From the NCBI GenBank assembly GCA_902524215.1, contig CABZCK010000001.1, positions 1 through 64,000 on the forward strand: a stretch of 64,000 nucleotides of DNA. The letters run 5' to 3'. This stretch comes from an uncultured SAR116 cluster alpha proteobacterium. GTDB lineage: Bacteria > Pseudomonadota > Alphaproteobacteria > Puniceispirillales > Marisalimonadaceae. A program made the translations under genes and the position numbers. The notes below the pieces were generated by a model. It was not told the DNA's origin, did not search any database, and saw only the letters and a program-made list of their open reading frames with translations. Positions 43,747 to 54,403 of this stretch are shown here, piece by piece. How positions within the stretch are numbered: position 1 is the first letter of the stretch; every line of letters begins with the position of its first letter.

Positions 43747-45159
43747 TTAAGAATGTATTGCTTTTGAAAAAGTTGCTAAAGCTGCTTCTTTTATTGCCTC
43801 ATTAACTGTAGGATGACCATGGCATATTCGTGCAACATCTTCTGAAGAAGCTCCAAAGCCCATTGCAACACTTAATTCGTGTATAATTGTTCCAGCTTCA
43901 TGCCCTATTATATGTGCACCTAAAATTTTATCCGTTTCTTTATCTGATAAAATTTTTACAAATCCCTCAGTATGACCAATCGCTTTTGCTCTGCTGTTGG
44001 CAGTAAATGGAAAAACACCTTTTTTATACGAAATCTCTTCTTGTTTTAAATCATCTTCTGTTTTACCTATTGATGCTACTTCGGGAGCTGTATAAATAAT
44101 ATTTGGAACAAGATTGTAATCGACATGACCTGCCTCTTTATTAATTAATTCAACTAGTGCAACACCATCTTCTTCTGCTTTGTGAGCTAACATCGGACCT
44201 TTAATAACATCTCCAATAGCGTAAATATTATCTACAGATGTTTTAAATTTATCGTCTGTTTCAACAAATCCTCTTTTATCAACTTTTACACCAATTTTTT
44301 TTAAACCTAAATTATCTGTATTAGGTCTTCTTCCAACTGCAACTAATACTATATCTGCTTCTAATATATCTGTTTTTGAAGTTTTAATGTCTTTAATTTC
44401 AACATGAACTTTATCTTTAATTAAAGATGTCTTTTCTACAGAATGTTCCAATTTAAATTTTAAGCCTTGTTGGAGAAGAATTTTGTGAAATTTTTCTGAT
44501 ACCTCAGAATCCATACCGTTTAAAACTCTTGGTAAAAATTCAATAACCTCAACTTCTGAACCTAATCTTCTCCAGACAGTGCCTAATTCTAATCCTATTA
44601 CGCCAGCTCCAATCACAATTACTTTTTTTGGAACGGACTTTAAGTCCAAAGCACCTGTGGAAGTAACAATTTTTTGCTCATCAATTTTAATATTATTTAA
44701 ATTTGAAGGCTCAGAACCAGTAGCAATAATAATCTTCTCAGCAAATATTTTTTCAGTCTTACCTTTTCCATTAATCTGAATTTCATTTTTGTTAACTAAA
44801 GTTGCTTCACCTACATATTTATCAATTTTATTTTTATTAAATAGAAAATTAATACCTTTTGTTAATTCATCAACAATGGTTGATTTTTTTTTCATTAATT
44901 GTTGAACATCAATGCTTACGTCAGATGTTTTTATTCCCCACGATAAATTAGCATTATTTTTTACATTATTTTCGTATTGTTCTGATGCATGAAGTAAAGC
45001 TTTAGAAGGAATACATCCTACGTTTAAGCATGTGCCCCCTAAAGTTTCTCTCTTTTCAATATTTGCAACTTTCATTCCTTTTTGTGCTGCAACAATAGAA
45101 GCAACATATCCACCAGGACCAGCTCCAATAACAACTAAATCATATTTTTTTTCTGACAT
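43747..45159 (-). CDS. lpd: Dihydrolipoyl dehydrogenase (E3)
   Basis: A 470-residue flavoprotein disulfide reductase. It has FAD motif VIGAGPGGYVASIVAAQKG, redox-active Cys44/Cys49 in GGTCLNVGCIPSKALLH, NAD motif VIGAGVIGLELG, YAIGDVIKGPMLAHKAEEDG, and the C-terminal His-Glu pair in CHGHPTVNEAIKEA. It reoxidises dihydrolipoamide of the 2-oxoglutarate dehydrogenase complex and probably other complexes. It is the last gene of the sucCDAB-lpd cluster, five bases after sucB. It has no N-terminal lipoyl domain. Confidence 0.96.
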   Translation of the reverse strand: MSEKKYDLVVIGAGPGGYVASIVAAQKGMKVANIEKRETLGGTCLNVGCIPSKALLHASEQYENNVKNNANLSWGIKTSDVSIDVQQLMKKKSTIVDELTKGINFLFNKNKIDKYVGEATLVNKNEIQINGKGKTEKIFAEKIIIATGSEPSNLNNIKIDEQKIVTSTGALDLKSVPKKVIVIGAGVIGLELGTVWRRLGSEVEVIEFLPRVLNGMDSEVSEKFHKILLQQGLKFKLEHSVEKTSLIKDKVHVEIKDIKTSKTDILEADIVLVAVGRRPNTDNLGLKKIGVKVDKRGFVETDDKFKTSVDNIYAIGDVIKGPMLAHKAEEDGVALVELINKEAGHVDYNLVPNIIYTAPEVASIGKTEDDLKQEEISYKKGVFPFTANSRAKAIGHTEGFVKILSDKETDKILGAHIIGHEAGTIIHELSVAMGFGASSEDVARICHGHPTVNEAIKEAALATFSKAIHS

Positions 45160-45164
45160 GATTT

Positions 45165-46463
45165 TTATACTCCAATAAGCATTCGTTGAGGATCTTCAAG
45201 ATTCTCCTTAACATTTACTAAGAAAGAAACCGCCTCTCTTCCATCAATTATCCTATGGTCATAAGATAAAGCTAAATACATCATAGATCTAATTTCAACT
45301 TTATCATCTATGACAACTGCTCTTTTTTGAATATTATGCATTCCAAGAATTCCAGATTGTGGTGGGTTAAGAATCGGTGATGATAACATCGAACCGTAAA
45401 CACCTCCGTTAGAGATAGTAAATGTACCATTTGACATGTCTTGAATGGTTAAATTACCTTCTCTTGCTTGTTTTCCAAAATTTACAATTGTTTTTTCAAT
45501 CTCTGGAAAATCCATATTCTCTGCATTTTTTAAAACTGGAACTACTAATCCTTCAGGAGTTCCAACTGCAACACCTATATTATAATAATTTTTATATACA
45601 ATATTATTATCTCTTATTTCTGCATTAACAGCTGGATAAACTTTTAATGCATTAATACATGCCTTTACAAAGAAGCTCATATATCCAAGTTTTATCCCAA
45701 ATTTTTTCTCAAAATTAGGCTGATATGTTGATCTTATTTTCATTAATGCTGTCATATCAACTTCATTATAAGTCGTTAAAATTGCTGCTGTATTTTGTGC
45801 TGATTTTAATCTATTTGCAATCGCTTGCCTTAATCTAGACATTGGAACAATTTCTTCTTGGTTATTTGGTAACTTTACAGCATCATCTTTTTCAACATCT
45901 TTTTCTGGAGACGAAGTTTTTGTATCTTTAGTTTCTAATTGTTTTTCTTCTTTATCATTTTTGTCTTTAACCTTCGGTTTATCATCTGATGATTTTTTTC
46001 CATTTGGATCAAGAGCTCCTATATTCTGCCCAACTTCAACCGTTTCACCTTCTGCAGCAATTATAGATCCAATTAATCCTGAGATTGGCGCAGGAACTTC
46101 AAGTGTTACTTTATCAGTTTCTAATTCAACTACAGGTTCATCAACTTCAACATATTCCCCTTCATTTTTTAGCCATTTTGATACTGTGGCTTCTACTATT
46201 GACTCGCCAAGTGTAGGAACAATTATATCCATTGTAGATCCCTTTCTATTTTCATTAATTTTAAGATTTTCTTCTTGATATTTGTTATCTGTTAGTTTTT
46301 GTGATGTGCCATTTGATTTTAAGAATAACAAAACATCACCTTTAGTTATTCTACCGTCTTTTCCAGTACCTTGCATAATATTTGCATCTATATCATTTTC
46401 TAAGATTAACTTTTTAGCTGCAGGCATCACCAAATCAAAATTTTTATCATTCATATTGTTCAT
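45165..46463 (-). CDS. sucB: 2-oxoglutarate dehydrogenase E2 with permuted domain order
   Basis: Dihydrolipoyl succinyltransferase, 432 residues. Domains run in an unusual order. Residues 9-50 are the peripheral subunit-binding (E3-binding) domain ([35 protein letters not shown]). Residues 78-150 are the lipoyl domain, with lipoyl-Lys118 in [10 protein letters not shown]. Residues 150-205 are a charged linker, and about 205-432 the catalytic domain with DHRIIDG at its end. In known SucB proteins the order is lipoyl, E3-binding, catalytic; here the linker holds no second E3-binding domain. Met78 (46232) would be the normal N-terminus and has AAGGG seven bases upstream. It lies 12 bases after sucA. 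The long start has little or no ribosome-binding sequence. Confidence 0.92.
   Translation of the reverse strand: MNNMNDKNFDLVMPAAKKLILENDIDANIMQGTGKDGRITKGDVLLFLKSNGTSQKLTDNKYQEENLKINENRKGSTMDIIVPTLGESIVEATVSKWLKNEGEYVEVDEPVVELETDKVTLEVPAPISGLIGSIIAAEGETVEVGQNIGALDPNGKKSSDDKPKVKDKNDKEEKQLETKDTKTSSPEKDVEKDDAVKLPNNQEEIVPMSRLRQAIANRLKSAQNTAAILTTYNEVDMTALMKIRSTYQPNFEKKFGIKLGYMSFFVKACINALKVYPAVNAEIRDNNIVYKNYYNIGVAVGTPEGLVVPVLKNAENMDFPEIEKTIVNFGKQAREGNLTIQDMSNGTFTISNGGVYGSMLSSPILNPPQSGILGMHNIQKRAVVIDDKVEIRSMMYLALSYDHRIIDGREAVSFLVNVKENLEDPQRMLIGV
46230..46244 (-). promoter_or_regulatory. Possible internal translation start within sucB
   Basis: On the minus strand AAGGG (46240-46244) lies seven bases before an in-frame ATG (46230-46232), codon 78. 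That ATG begins the lipoyl domain exactly as canonical SucB begins ([11 protein letters not shown]). It could give a short E2 isoform lacking the E3-binding domain. Confidence 0.45.
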
Positions 46464-46475
46464 AAAAATTAAACT

Positions 46476-49373
46476 CTATTCAGCAGCACGTATCTCTTTT
46501 TTATTTGGTTTAATCAAATTTAATGATTCTTTAACAATATTATCTTGCTCTTTTAGATGTCTAGAGAGTGAACCTGTTGCAGGTGATGCTGCTTCTGCTC
46601 TACCCACATAAATAGGCCTAGAAAACTTTGACTTTATCTTAATTAAAACATCTTCGATATTTCTATCTACAAAAAACCAGGAGCCCATGTTTTTTGGCTC
46701 TTCTTGACACCAAATTATTTTTGCATTTGGTGTTTTTTCTAGTTCCTTTTCTAATGTTTTACTTGGAAAGGGATAAATTTGTTCTAACCTTAATAACTTA
46801 ACATCGGTAATATTGTTTTTTTCTCTTTCCTCATAAAGATGATAAAATATTTTACCAGAGCAAATAACTACACGATTAATATTTTTATCTTTTAGGGTTT
46901 TATTAGGGTCTAATATAATCCTATGAAATGATGTGTTTTCTGCCATATCTGATAAATTAGAAACGCACAATTTATGTCTAAGTAGACTTTTAGGTGTCAT
47001 TATAATTAATGGTTTTCTAAAGTCTCTTTTTAACTGTCTTCTAAGAGCATGAAAATAATTTGCTGGTGTACTACAGTTTAAAACTTGCATATTATCTTCA
47101 CCACAAAGTTGTAAATATCTCTCTAATCTAGCTGAAGAGTGTTCAGGACCTTGACCCTCATAACCATGAGGTAGCAACATAACCAAACCTGACATCCTTA
47201 GCCATTTTGCTTCTCCGCTAGATATAAACTGATCAACTATTACTTGAGCACCATTTGCAAAGTCACCAAATTGTGCTTCCCACATGACTAATGCTGCAGG
47301 TTCTGTCAGAGAATATCCATATTCAAAACCTAACACTGAAGCTTCTGACAAAGGTGAGTCAATAACTTCAAATTGAGGTTGGTTTTCTTTCAAATTGTTT
47401 AGCGGTATATATCTGTTTTCATTATTTTGATCTACAAATACAGCATGTCTTTGAGAAAAGGTACCTCTACAACTATCTTGCCCTGACAATCTTACTGGAT
47501 GACCTTCATCTAAAAGTGTGCCAAAAGCTAAATGTTCTGCAGTTGACCAATCAATGTTTTTTTCTTCATTTATTGATTTTCTTCTATTCTCAACAATTCT
47601 AACTAATTTTTTATTTAATTCATATCCTTCAGGAAGTTCTGTCATTGATAAACCAATTTCCTTCAATTTTTGTAGCTTAACTGATGTGTCTCCTCTTCTT
47701 TGTTCACGATCGGGAGCTGCTTTCAACCCTGACCATTGGCCATCTAACCAGTCAGCTTTATTTGGTTTGTAACTGCTTCCAGCCTCAAATTCTTTTTCTA
47801 AAAAATCATTATGTTTTTTTAATTCTTGATCTGCATCTTGTTTAGTTATTGTGCCTTCATTAATTAATTTTTTGCTATAAATTTTACTAATACTCTCATG
47901 CTGAGCTATTTTTTTATACATTGAAGGTTGAGTGAACGCAGGTTCATCACCTTCATTATGACCAAATCTTCTGTAGCAGATTACATCTAAAACTACATCA
48001 CAAGAGAACTTTTGTCTAAATTCAGTTGCAATTCTTGCCACGTGAACAACTGCCTCAGGATCATCTCCATTTACATGAAAAATTGGTGCCATCACCATCT
48101 TGGCAACATCCGTACAGTATGGACTTGACCTTGAATAATTTGGACTTGTTGTAAACCCAATTTGGTTATTGATGATAACGTGAATAGTGCCGCCTGTTTC
48201 ATAACCTCTTAAACCTGAAAAATCAAACGTTTCAGCAACTATGCCTTGTCCTGCAAATGCAGCATCACCATGTAAAACTATTCCCAATACAGAATCCCTT
48301 TCTTCTGTGTCATTATGCTGAAGTTGTTTTGCACGAACTCTTCCAATAACTACAGGAGCAACAACTTCTAAGTGAGATGGGTTTGCTTGAAGAGACAAAT
48401 GAACATTCTCATTATCAAACTCTCTATCTGCAGAAGCGCCCATATGATATTTAACATCACCAGATCCACCTGCTTCTTCAGGGTTAGCAAGATTACCTAA
48501 AAATTCTGAAATTATTGCTCTAAATGGTTTATTTAATACATTATATAAAACATTTAATCTTCCTCTGTGAGCCATGCCAATTACAACTTCTTTTAAACCT
48601 AATTGACTTCCTCTTTTTAAAATTTGCTCAATAGCTGGTACAACTGATTCTGAGCCATCTAATCCAAATCTTTTTGTGCCTGCATATTTTTTATGAAGAA
48701 ATTGTTCAAATGTTTCAGCACCTACTAAACGTTCGAAAATAGCTTTTTTACCATTATCTGTGAACTGCGTAGTATTTCTAATAGATTCAATTCTTTCTTG
48801 TATCCATGCTTTTTGCGCAGGATCTTGAACATGCATAAATTCGACACCAATAGAGCCACAATACGTTTCCTTAAGAATATCCATTATTTGTTTTAAAGAA
48901 GCAGTCTCCATACCTAAAACATTGTCTATAAAAATTGGTCGGTCCCAATCTTCTTCTTTAAAACCATAAGTCTTAGGATCAAGCTCAGGGTGAATGTCAG
49001 ACTCATGTAATTTTAAAGGATCTAAATTAGCTAGAAGATGACCTCTAATTCTATAGGCTCTAATTAACATTATTGCTCTTAAAGAGTCAGTTGTTGCTGA
49101 TCTTAAATCAGATGCAGAAATTTTTCCTTTTCCAGCCACTCCTTGAGCAACCGCTTTCACAGATTCCTCTATATCAACAGCGCCTATCACTCTATTATTC
49201 TCTTTTGCCCAACTTGGCCCTTTGTCCGCAATTTCAGATCCAATTTCTTTAAACCAATTAGACCACTCTTCAGGAACAGACTTAGGATCATTTTCCCATT
49301 TATTAAGTAGATCATTTATAAAAACGGAATTAGAGCCTGACAGGAATGTTTGATCTAAATTTTTATCTGACAT
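46476..49373 (-). CDS. sucA: 2-oxoglutarate dehydrogenase E1
   Basis: The thiamine-diphosphate-dependent E1 component, 965 residues, starting with the usual N-terminal segment (SGSNSVFINDLLNKWENDP) that contacts E2. The TPP and Mg regions are GMAHRGRLNVLYNVLNKPF, VLGIVLHGDAAFAGQGI and INNQIGFTTSP. The transketolase-like central domain has AALVMWEAQFGDFANGAQ. The C-terminus ends GRAEAASPATGSLSRHLKEQ. It decarboxylates 2-oxoglutarate and passes succinyl groups to the E2 lipoyl arm. The full length matches the family. It lies 77 bases behind sucD with a possible promoter in between. Confidence 0.96.
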   Translation of the reverse strand: MSDKNLDQTFLSGSNSVFINDLLNKWENDPKSVPEEWSNWFKEIGSEIADKGPSWAKENNRVIGAVDIEESVKAVAQGVAGKGKISASDLRSATTDSLRAIMLIRAYRIRGHLLANLDPLKLHESDIHPELDPKTYGFKEEDWDRPIFIDNVLGMETASLKQIMDILKETYCGSIGVEFMHVQDPAQKAWIQERIESIRNTTQFTDNGKKAIFERLVGAETFEQFLHKKYAGTKRFGLDGSESVVPAIEQILKRGSQLGLKEVVIGMAHRGRLNVLYNVLNKPFRAIISEFLGNLANPEEAGGSGDVKYHMGASADREFDNENVHLSLQANPSHLEVVAPVVIGRVRAKQLQHNDTEERDSVLGIVLHGDAAFAGQGIVAETFDFSGLRGYETGGTIHVIINNQIGFTTSPNYSRSSPYCTDVAKMVMAPIFHVNGDDPEAVVHVARIATEFRQKFSCDVVLDVICYRRFGHNEGDEPAFTQPSMYKKIAQHESISKIYSKKLINEGTITKQDADQELKKHNDFLEKEFEAGSSYKPNKADWLDGQWSGLKAAPDREQRRGDTSVKLQKLKEIGLSMTELPEGYELNKKLVRIVENRRKSINEEKNIDWSTAEHLAFGTLLDEGHPVRLSGQDSCRGTFSQRHAVFVDQNNENRYIPLNNLKENQPQFEVIDSPLSEASVLGFEYGYSLTEPAALVMWEAQFGDFANGAQVIVDQFISSGEAKWLRMSGLVMLLPHGYEGQGPEHSSARLERYLQLCGEDNMQVLNCSTPANYFHALRRQLKRDFRKPLIIMTPKSLLRHKLCVSNLSDMAENTSFHRIILDPNKTLKDKNINRVVICSGKIFYHLYEEREKNNITDVKLLRLEQIYPFPSKTLEKELEKTPNAKIIWCQEEPKNMGSWFFVDRNIEDVLIKIKSKFSRPIYVGRAEAASPATGSLSRHLKEQDNIVKESLNLIKPNKKEIRAAE

Positions 49374-49410
49374 AGAATTAACCTATATTTTGAGTTATAT
49401 CTTACACCTT

Positions 49411-49416
49411 ATTATA
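49411..49416 (-). promoter_or_regulatory. Possible -10 box before sucA
   Basis: TATAAT on the minus strand, 37 bases upstream of the sucA ATG, in the 77-base gap behind sucD. A TTGATT lies 20 bases further up, too far for a normal -35. It may let sucAB-lpd be transcribed apart from mdh-sucCD. Confidence 0.3.
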
Positions 49417-49450
49417 CACATCAAATTTAACTCATAATCAAGTTAATTTA

Positions 49451-50329
49451 CTATGTTTTATCAATAGCTCTTAAAACAGCTTTACCAAGATCCGATGGTG
49501 AGTTAGCTACTTCAATGTTACATTCTTTGAATTTAGATATTTTAGAATCTGCATCTCCACTACCACCACTTACTATAGCACCTGCATGACCCATCGTACG
49601 ACCAGGAGGTGCCGTTCTTCCAGCAATGAAACCTGCAACAGGTTTTTTTATTTTATGATTTTTTAAAAATTCAGCAGCTTCTTCTTCTGCAGAACCTCCA
49701 ATTTCTCCTATCATTAAAATTGCTTCAGTTTGTTCATCTGACAAAAATAAATCTAAACAGTCGATAAAGTTTGTTCCATTTAATGGATCACCACCTATGC
49801 CAACACAAGTCGACTGTCCTAAATTCACAGCAGTTGTTTGATCAACGGCTTCATAGGTCAATGTCCCTGATCTAGATACAATTCCTATTTTTCCTGGTTT
49901 ATGAATTGACCCAGGCATAATACCAATTTTACATTCTCCAGGTGTAATTATTCCAGGACAATTTGGTCCTATAAGTCTTGAACTAGAATCCTTTAGAAAA
50001 TTCTTTACTCTTATCATATCCTGAACTGGTATACCCTCTGTAATACAAATAATTAATGGTATTTTTGCATCAATTGCCTCAATTATAGAGTCTGCAGCAA
50101 ATGGTGGAGGCACATAAATAACTGAAGCATCTATTTCTAAATTCTCATTAGCTTCTTTAACTGTATTAAATACTGGTAAATCTAAATGCCTCGTACCACC
50201 TTTACCTGGAGTCACGCCCCCAACCATATTAGTACCATAAGCAATGGCTTGTTCAGAGTGAAATGTACCTTGACCACCGGTAAAACCTTGACAAATAACA
50301 TTTGTGTTTTTGTTGACTAAAATCGACAT
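49451..50329 (-). CDS. sucD: Succinyl-CoA ligase, alpha subunit
   Basis: The 292-residue alpha subunit has the CoA-binding Rossmann domain ([38 protein letters not shown]) and the phosphohistidine loop in [19 protein letters not shown] (His about 248). Together with SucC it makes succinate and ATP or GTP from succinyl-CoA. It begins three bases after sucC, so the two are co-translated, which gives equal subunit amounts. Confidence 0.96.
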   Translation of the reverse strand: MSILVNKNTNVICQGFTGGQGTFHSEQAIAYGTNMVGGVTPGKGGTRHLDLPVFNTVKEANENLEIDASVIYVPPPFAADSIIEAIDAKIPLIICITEGIPVQDMIRVKNFLKDSSSRLIGPNCPGIITPGECKIGIMPGSIHKPGKIGIVSRSGTLTYEAVDQTTAVNLGQSTCVGIGGDPLNGTNFIDCLDLFLSDEQTEAILMIGEIGGSAEEEAAEFLKNHKIKKPVAGFIAGRTAPPGRTMGHAGAIVSGGSGDADSKISKFKECNIEVANSPSDLGKAVLRAIDKT

Positions 50330-50332
50330 GTA

Positions 50333-51496
50333 TTATCCTTTTACAGCTTTAACTATTTTTTCAGCCGCATCATCAAGATCATCAGCCGAAATAATTTGTA
50401 GATCAGATTTAGACAAAATCTCTTTTCCCTTCTCTACGTTAGTTCCTGAAAGTCTTACTACTAGGGGTTTATCAAGGGCCAAATCACTAGCTGCAGCCAC
50501 AACACCTTCTGCTATGATGTCACATCTCATTATACCACCAAATATATTTACTAAAATACCTTTGACAGCATCATCAGACAAAATTATTTTGAATGCCTCT
50601 TTAACTTTTTCTTTAGTGGCACTTCCACCAACATCTAAAAAATTAGCTGGAGACGATCCTTTAAGATTTATGATATCCATAGTTGCCATAGCTAATCCAG
50701 CACCATTAACTAAACAACCAATCTCACCATCTAATTTTATATATGCTAAATCAAATTTTTTAGCTATTGTCTCAGATGGTTCTTCTTCTGTTTCATCTTT
50801 AAGTTCTAAAACTTCTGGTTGTCGAAATAAACTATTATTGTCGAAAGACATTTTTGCATCAAGTGCAATTAATTTATTTTCTTTTGTAAGAACAAGTGGA
50901 TTTATTTCTACTAAGCTAGCATCTAGATCAACAAAAGTTTTATAAATTTTAGAAAAAAAACTATAACTTTGTTTGAAAGCATCACCTGATAGTTTAAGTC
51001 CGTTAGCAATAATTCTTGCATGAAATGGCATAAATCCACCTTTAGGATCAACCGTAACTTTAATAATTTTCTCAGGAGTTTTTTCTGCTACTTCTTCAAT
51101 ATTAACTCCACCTTCAGTTGATGAAATTATAGAAATACAACCAGCATTTCTATCAACTAAAATTGAAAAATAAAATTCTTTATCAATTTGACAGCCATCT
51201 TCAATGTATAATCTTTGAACTTTCTTTCCTTTGGAACCAGTTTGAGGTGTAATTAAAACTTTCCCTAAAATTTCTACGGAAGCTTTTTTAACTTCTTCAA
51301 TATTTTTTACAACTTTTACACCTCCAGCTTTTCCTCTACCTCCTGCGTGAATTTGTGCTTTAACAACATATACGGGACCAGGAAGTTTTTTTGCATTGGT
51401 AACTGCCTCTTCAACTGTGAAAGCTGGGTATCCATCTGGTACTAAAACACCAAATTTTCTTAGTAATCCTTTAGCTTGATGCTCGTGAATATTCAT
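50333..51496 (-). CDS. sucC: Succinyl-CoA ligase, beta subunit
   Basis: An ATP-grasp beta subunit of 387 residues. The N-terminal region [20 protein letters not shown], nucleotide-binding [22 protein letters not shown]-grasp strand [31 protein letters not shown] and [14 protein letters not shown] are all characteristic. It pairs with SucD. The gene follows mdh by 12 bases and keeps the common alphaproteobacterial order mdh-sucC-sucD-sucA-sucB-lpd. Confidence 0.96.
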   Translation of the reverse strand: MNIHEHQAKGLLRKFGVLVPDGYPAFTVEEAVTNAKKLPGPVYVVKAQIHAGGRGKAGGVKVVKNIEEVKKASVEILGKVLITPQTGSKGKKVQRLYIEDGCQIDKEFYFSILVDRNAGCISIISSTEGGVNIEEVAEKTPEKIIKVTVDPKGGFMPFHARIIANGLKLSGDAFKQSYSFFSKIYKTFVDLDASLVEINPLVLTKENKLIALDAKMSFDNNSLFRQPEVLELKDETEEEPSETIAKKFDLAYIKLDGEIGCLVNGAGLAMATMDIINLKGSSPANFLDVGGSATKEKVKEAFKIILSDDAVKGILVNIFGGIMRCDIIAEGVVAAASDLALDKPLVVRLSGTNVEKGKEILSKSDLQIISADDLDDAAEKIVKAVKG

Positions 51497-51508
51497 AATT
51501 TATATTAC

Positions 51509-52480
<972 letters not shown>

Positions 52481-52489
52481 TTATCAGAT

Positions 52490-52517
52490 ACAATACTTCG
52501 TTTTGAATTATAATCAA
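52490..52517 (-). promoter_or_regulatory. Weak candidate promoter before mdh
   Basis: On the minus strand TTGATT (52512-52517) and TATTGT (52490-52495) are spaced by 16 bases and lie 27 bases ahead of the mdh ATG. The match is four to five of six bases in each box, but the sequence is AT-rich enough for chance. Confidence 0.3.
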
Positions 52518-52527
52518 GCTATCTAAG

Positions 52528-53595
52528 TTAATTTTCCACGACCTGAGACATTTCAAGTAATCTTGAAATCGTTCGACTAAACTCAAACTTCCATTCTGTT
52601 CCAGTATATAATTTTTTTATATCAACTTCAGATGTAGCAATTAAAAAGCATTTTCGGTCATAGAGTGCATCAATAAGCCAAATAAACCTTCTTGATTCGT
52701 TATTTTGATTTTTGCCTAAACTAGGAATATTATTAATTAAAAATCCCTTAAATTTATCAGCTAATTCTACATAATCTGATGCAGCTAAGGGTTTTTCACA
52801 TAATTCTTTAAAATCAAACGCTGCAATACCGCTTGCAGAATTAGGAATTCTAATTTTTCTGCCAGATACTATTATTTCATCTTCTTTTACATTAAAGCCT
52901 TTTGTTAATTGGTTAAAAATTTTTTTAGCAATATTTTTATTTGATGAATTTATCGGACTTAACCAAGTTTTTTTTCCTGTAAGTAAAGATTTTCTCCAAT
53001 CCTTTCCTTCCTTGATTTGAGATACTTTCATATTAAAATTAATTAAATCTATAAATGGTAAAAATCTGTCTCTGTGAAGACCATTTTTATATAAATTTTC
53101 TGGAGGTTGATTAGAAGTTGTTACTAGAGTTAACCCCAACGAGAATAAGCTTTTAAATAATCTATAGATAATCATTGCATCAGCAATGTCCCGGATTTCC
53201 ATTTCGTCAAAACACAACAATTTTGTTTTTTCTATAAATTTTTTTGCAAAAATCTGGACTGGATCAATGTTTTTATTTTTTTGACCTATAGAATATATTT
53301 TAGAATGAACTTCTTTCATAAAATCATGGAAATGCATTCTTCTCTTATTCTCTAATCTAATATTTTCAAAGAAAATATCCATGATCATTGATTTTCCTCT
53401 TCCAACTCCTCCAAAAATATAAAAACCTTTAAAATCACTTGATTTGTTAAAGAATGGAAAAGAAAATTTTTTGGACTTTTGTTCTAAATCTATTGCAAGT
53501 TTATCTAAATTTTCACTTATGAATTTTTGACCTTCATCAAGGTCTATTTTCATATTCTTTGCTATTTCAAAGATTGTATCTCTTTGACCATTCAC
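52528..53595 (-). CDS. zapE: Cell division / AFG1-type ATPase ZapE
   Basis: A 355-residue AAA-like P-loop ATPase with Walker A GGVGRGKSMIMDIFF, Walker B LLCFDEMEIRDIADAMI, sensor LVTTSNQPPENLYKNGLHRD and ERFLPFI-like RFLPFIDLI. It belongs to the ZapE/AFG1 family: ZapE binds FtsZ in E. coli under stress, and the mitochondrial homologue helps respiratory-chain quality control. The start is GTG at 53595 with AGG seven bases upstream. It lies between sdhB and mdh, an order conserved in AT-rich Alphaproteobacteria. That position suggests a link to respiratory complexes, though this is not shown. Confidence 0.9.
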   Translation of the reverse strand: MNGQRDTIFEIAKNMKIDLDEGQKFISENLDKLAIDLEQKSKKFSFPFFNKSSDFKGFYIFGGVGRGKSMIMDIFFENIRLENKRRMHFHDFMKEVHSKIYSIGQKNKNIDPVQIFAKKFIEKTKLLCFDEMEIRDIADAMIIYRLFKSLFSLGLTLVTTSNQPPENLYKNGLHRDRFLPFIDLINFNMKVSQIKEGKDWRKSLLTGKKTWLSPINSSNKNIAKKIFNQLTKGFNVKEDEIIVSGRKIRIPNSASGIAAFDFKELCEKPLAASDYVELADKFKGFLINNIPSLGKNQNNESRRFIWLIDALYDRKCFLIATSEVDIKKLYTGTEWKFEFSRTISRLLEMSQVVEN

Positions 53596-53612
53596 AAATA
53601 AACCTAGAAAAC

Positions 53613-54389
53613 TTAAGTTTCTAATTGAAGTTTTTTAATTTCACCAATTGCTTTGGCAGGGTTTAAACCTTTAGGACACGTTTTAGTACAATTCATTATT
53701 GTATGACATCTATAAAGTTTAAAAGAATCTTGTAAATCTTTTAATCTTTCTTCCTTAGCTTCATCTCTACTATCTGCAATCCATCTATAGGCTTGCAACA
53801 ATGCAGCAGGACCTAAATACTTATCTCCATTCCACCAATAAGATGGACATGATGTAGAACAAGAAAAGCAGAGAACACATTCCCAAAGTCCATCTAACTT
53901 TTCTCTTTCTTTAGGTGACTGATGTCTTTCATTTCCTTCTTCCGGTTTATTTGCAGTCTGTAACCATGGCTTAATTGATGTTAGTTGCTTGTAAGCATCT
54001 GTTAGATCTGGCACTAAATCTTTTATAACAGGCATGTGGGGTAAGGGATATATATTTACTGATCCTTTTACATCTTCAATTGATTTCAAACAAGCAAGAG
54101 TATTTGTTCCATCAACATTCATTGAACATGAACCACATATTCCTTCTCTACATGACCTTCTAAATGTAAGTGACGAGTCAATTTCATCTTTAATTTTGAT
54201 TAAGGCATCCAAGACCATTGGACCACAATCATCCATATCTATTGTGTAAGTATCTATTCTTGGATTATCATCATCATCAGGTGACCATCTGTAAATGTTA
54301 AAGACTTTTTTATTTTCAGACTTACCCTTATACGGAAAATCCTTACCTTCTTGTACTTTTGAGTTTTTTGGTAAACTAAACTCAGCCAT
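53613..54389 (-). CDS. sdhB: Succinate dehydrogenase iron-sulfur subunit
   Basis: A 258-residue subunit with the [2Fe-2S] motif [20 protein letters not shown], the [4Fe-4S] motif [16 protein letters not shown] and the [3Fe-4S] motif [17 protein letters not shown]. It passes electrons from SdhA to ubiquinone bound between SdhB, SdhC and SdhD on the inner membrane. It lies 14 bases after sdhA. A Trp in PSYWWNG beside the quinone site is normal for the family. Confidence 0.96.
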   Translation of the reverse strand: MAEFSLPKNSKVQEGKDFPYKGKSENKKVFNIYRWSPDDDDNPRIDTYTIDMDDCGPMVLDALIKIKDEIDSSLTFRRSCREGICGSCSMNVDGTNTLACLKSIEDVKGSVNIYPLPHMPVIKDLVPDLTDAYKQLTSIKPWLQTANKPEEGNERHQSPKEREKLDGLWECVLCFSCSTSCPSYWWNGDKYLGPAALLQAYRWIADSRDEAKEERLKDLQDSFKLYRCHTIMNCTKTCPKGLNPAKAIGEIKKLQLET

Positions 54390-54403
54390 TAATTACTCCT
54401 TAA

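Noticed and set aside
45165-46232. Taking the sucB start at codon 78 as the only start
   Set aside because: The upstream 77 codons encode a complete, well-conserved E3-binding domain in frame and begin 12 bases after sucA, so they are real coding sequence. The internal start is kept only as an additional possibility.
50304-50945. Open frame of 213 codons on the plus strand opposite sucC
   Set aside because: It is the mirror of the sucC coding sequence, Ser/Leu/Ala rich without motifs, and starts inside sucD. It is a shadow frame.
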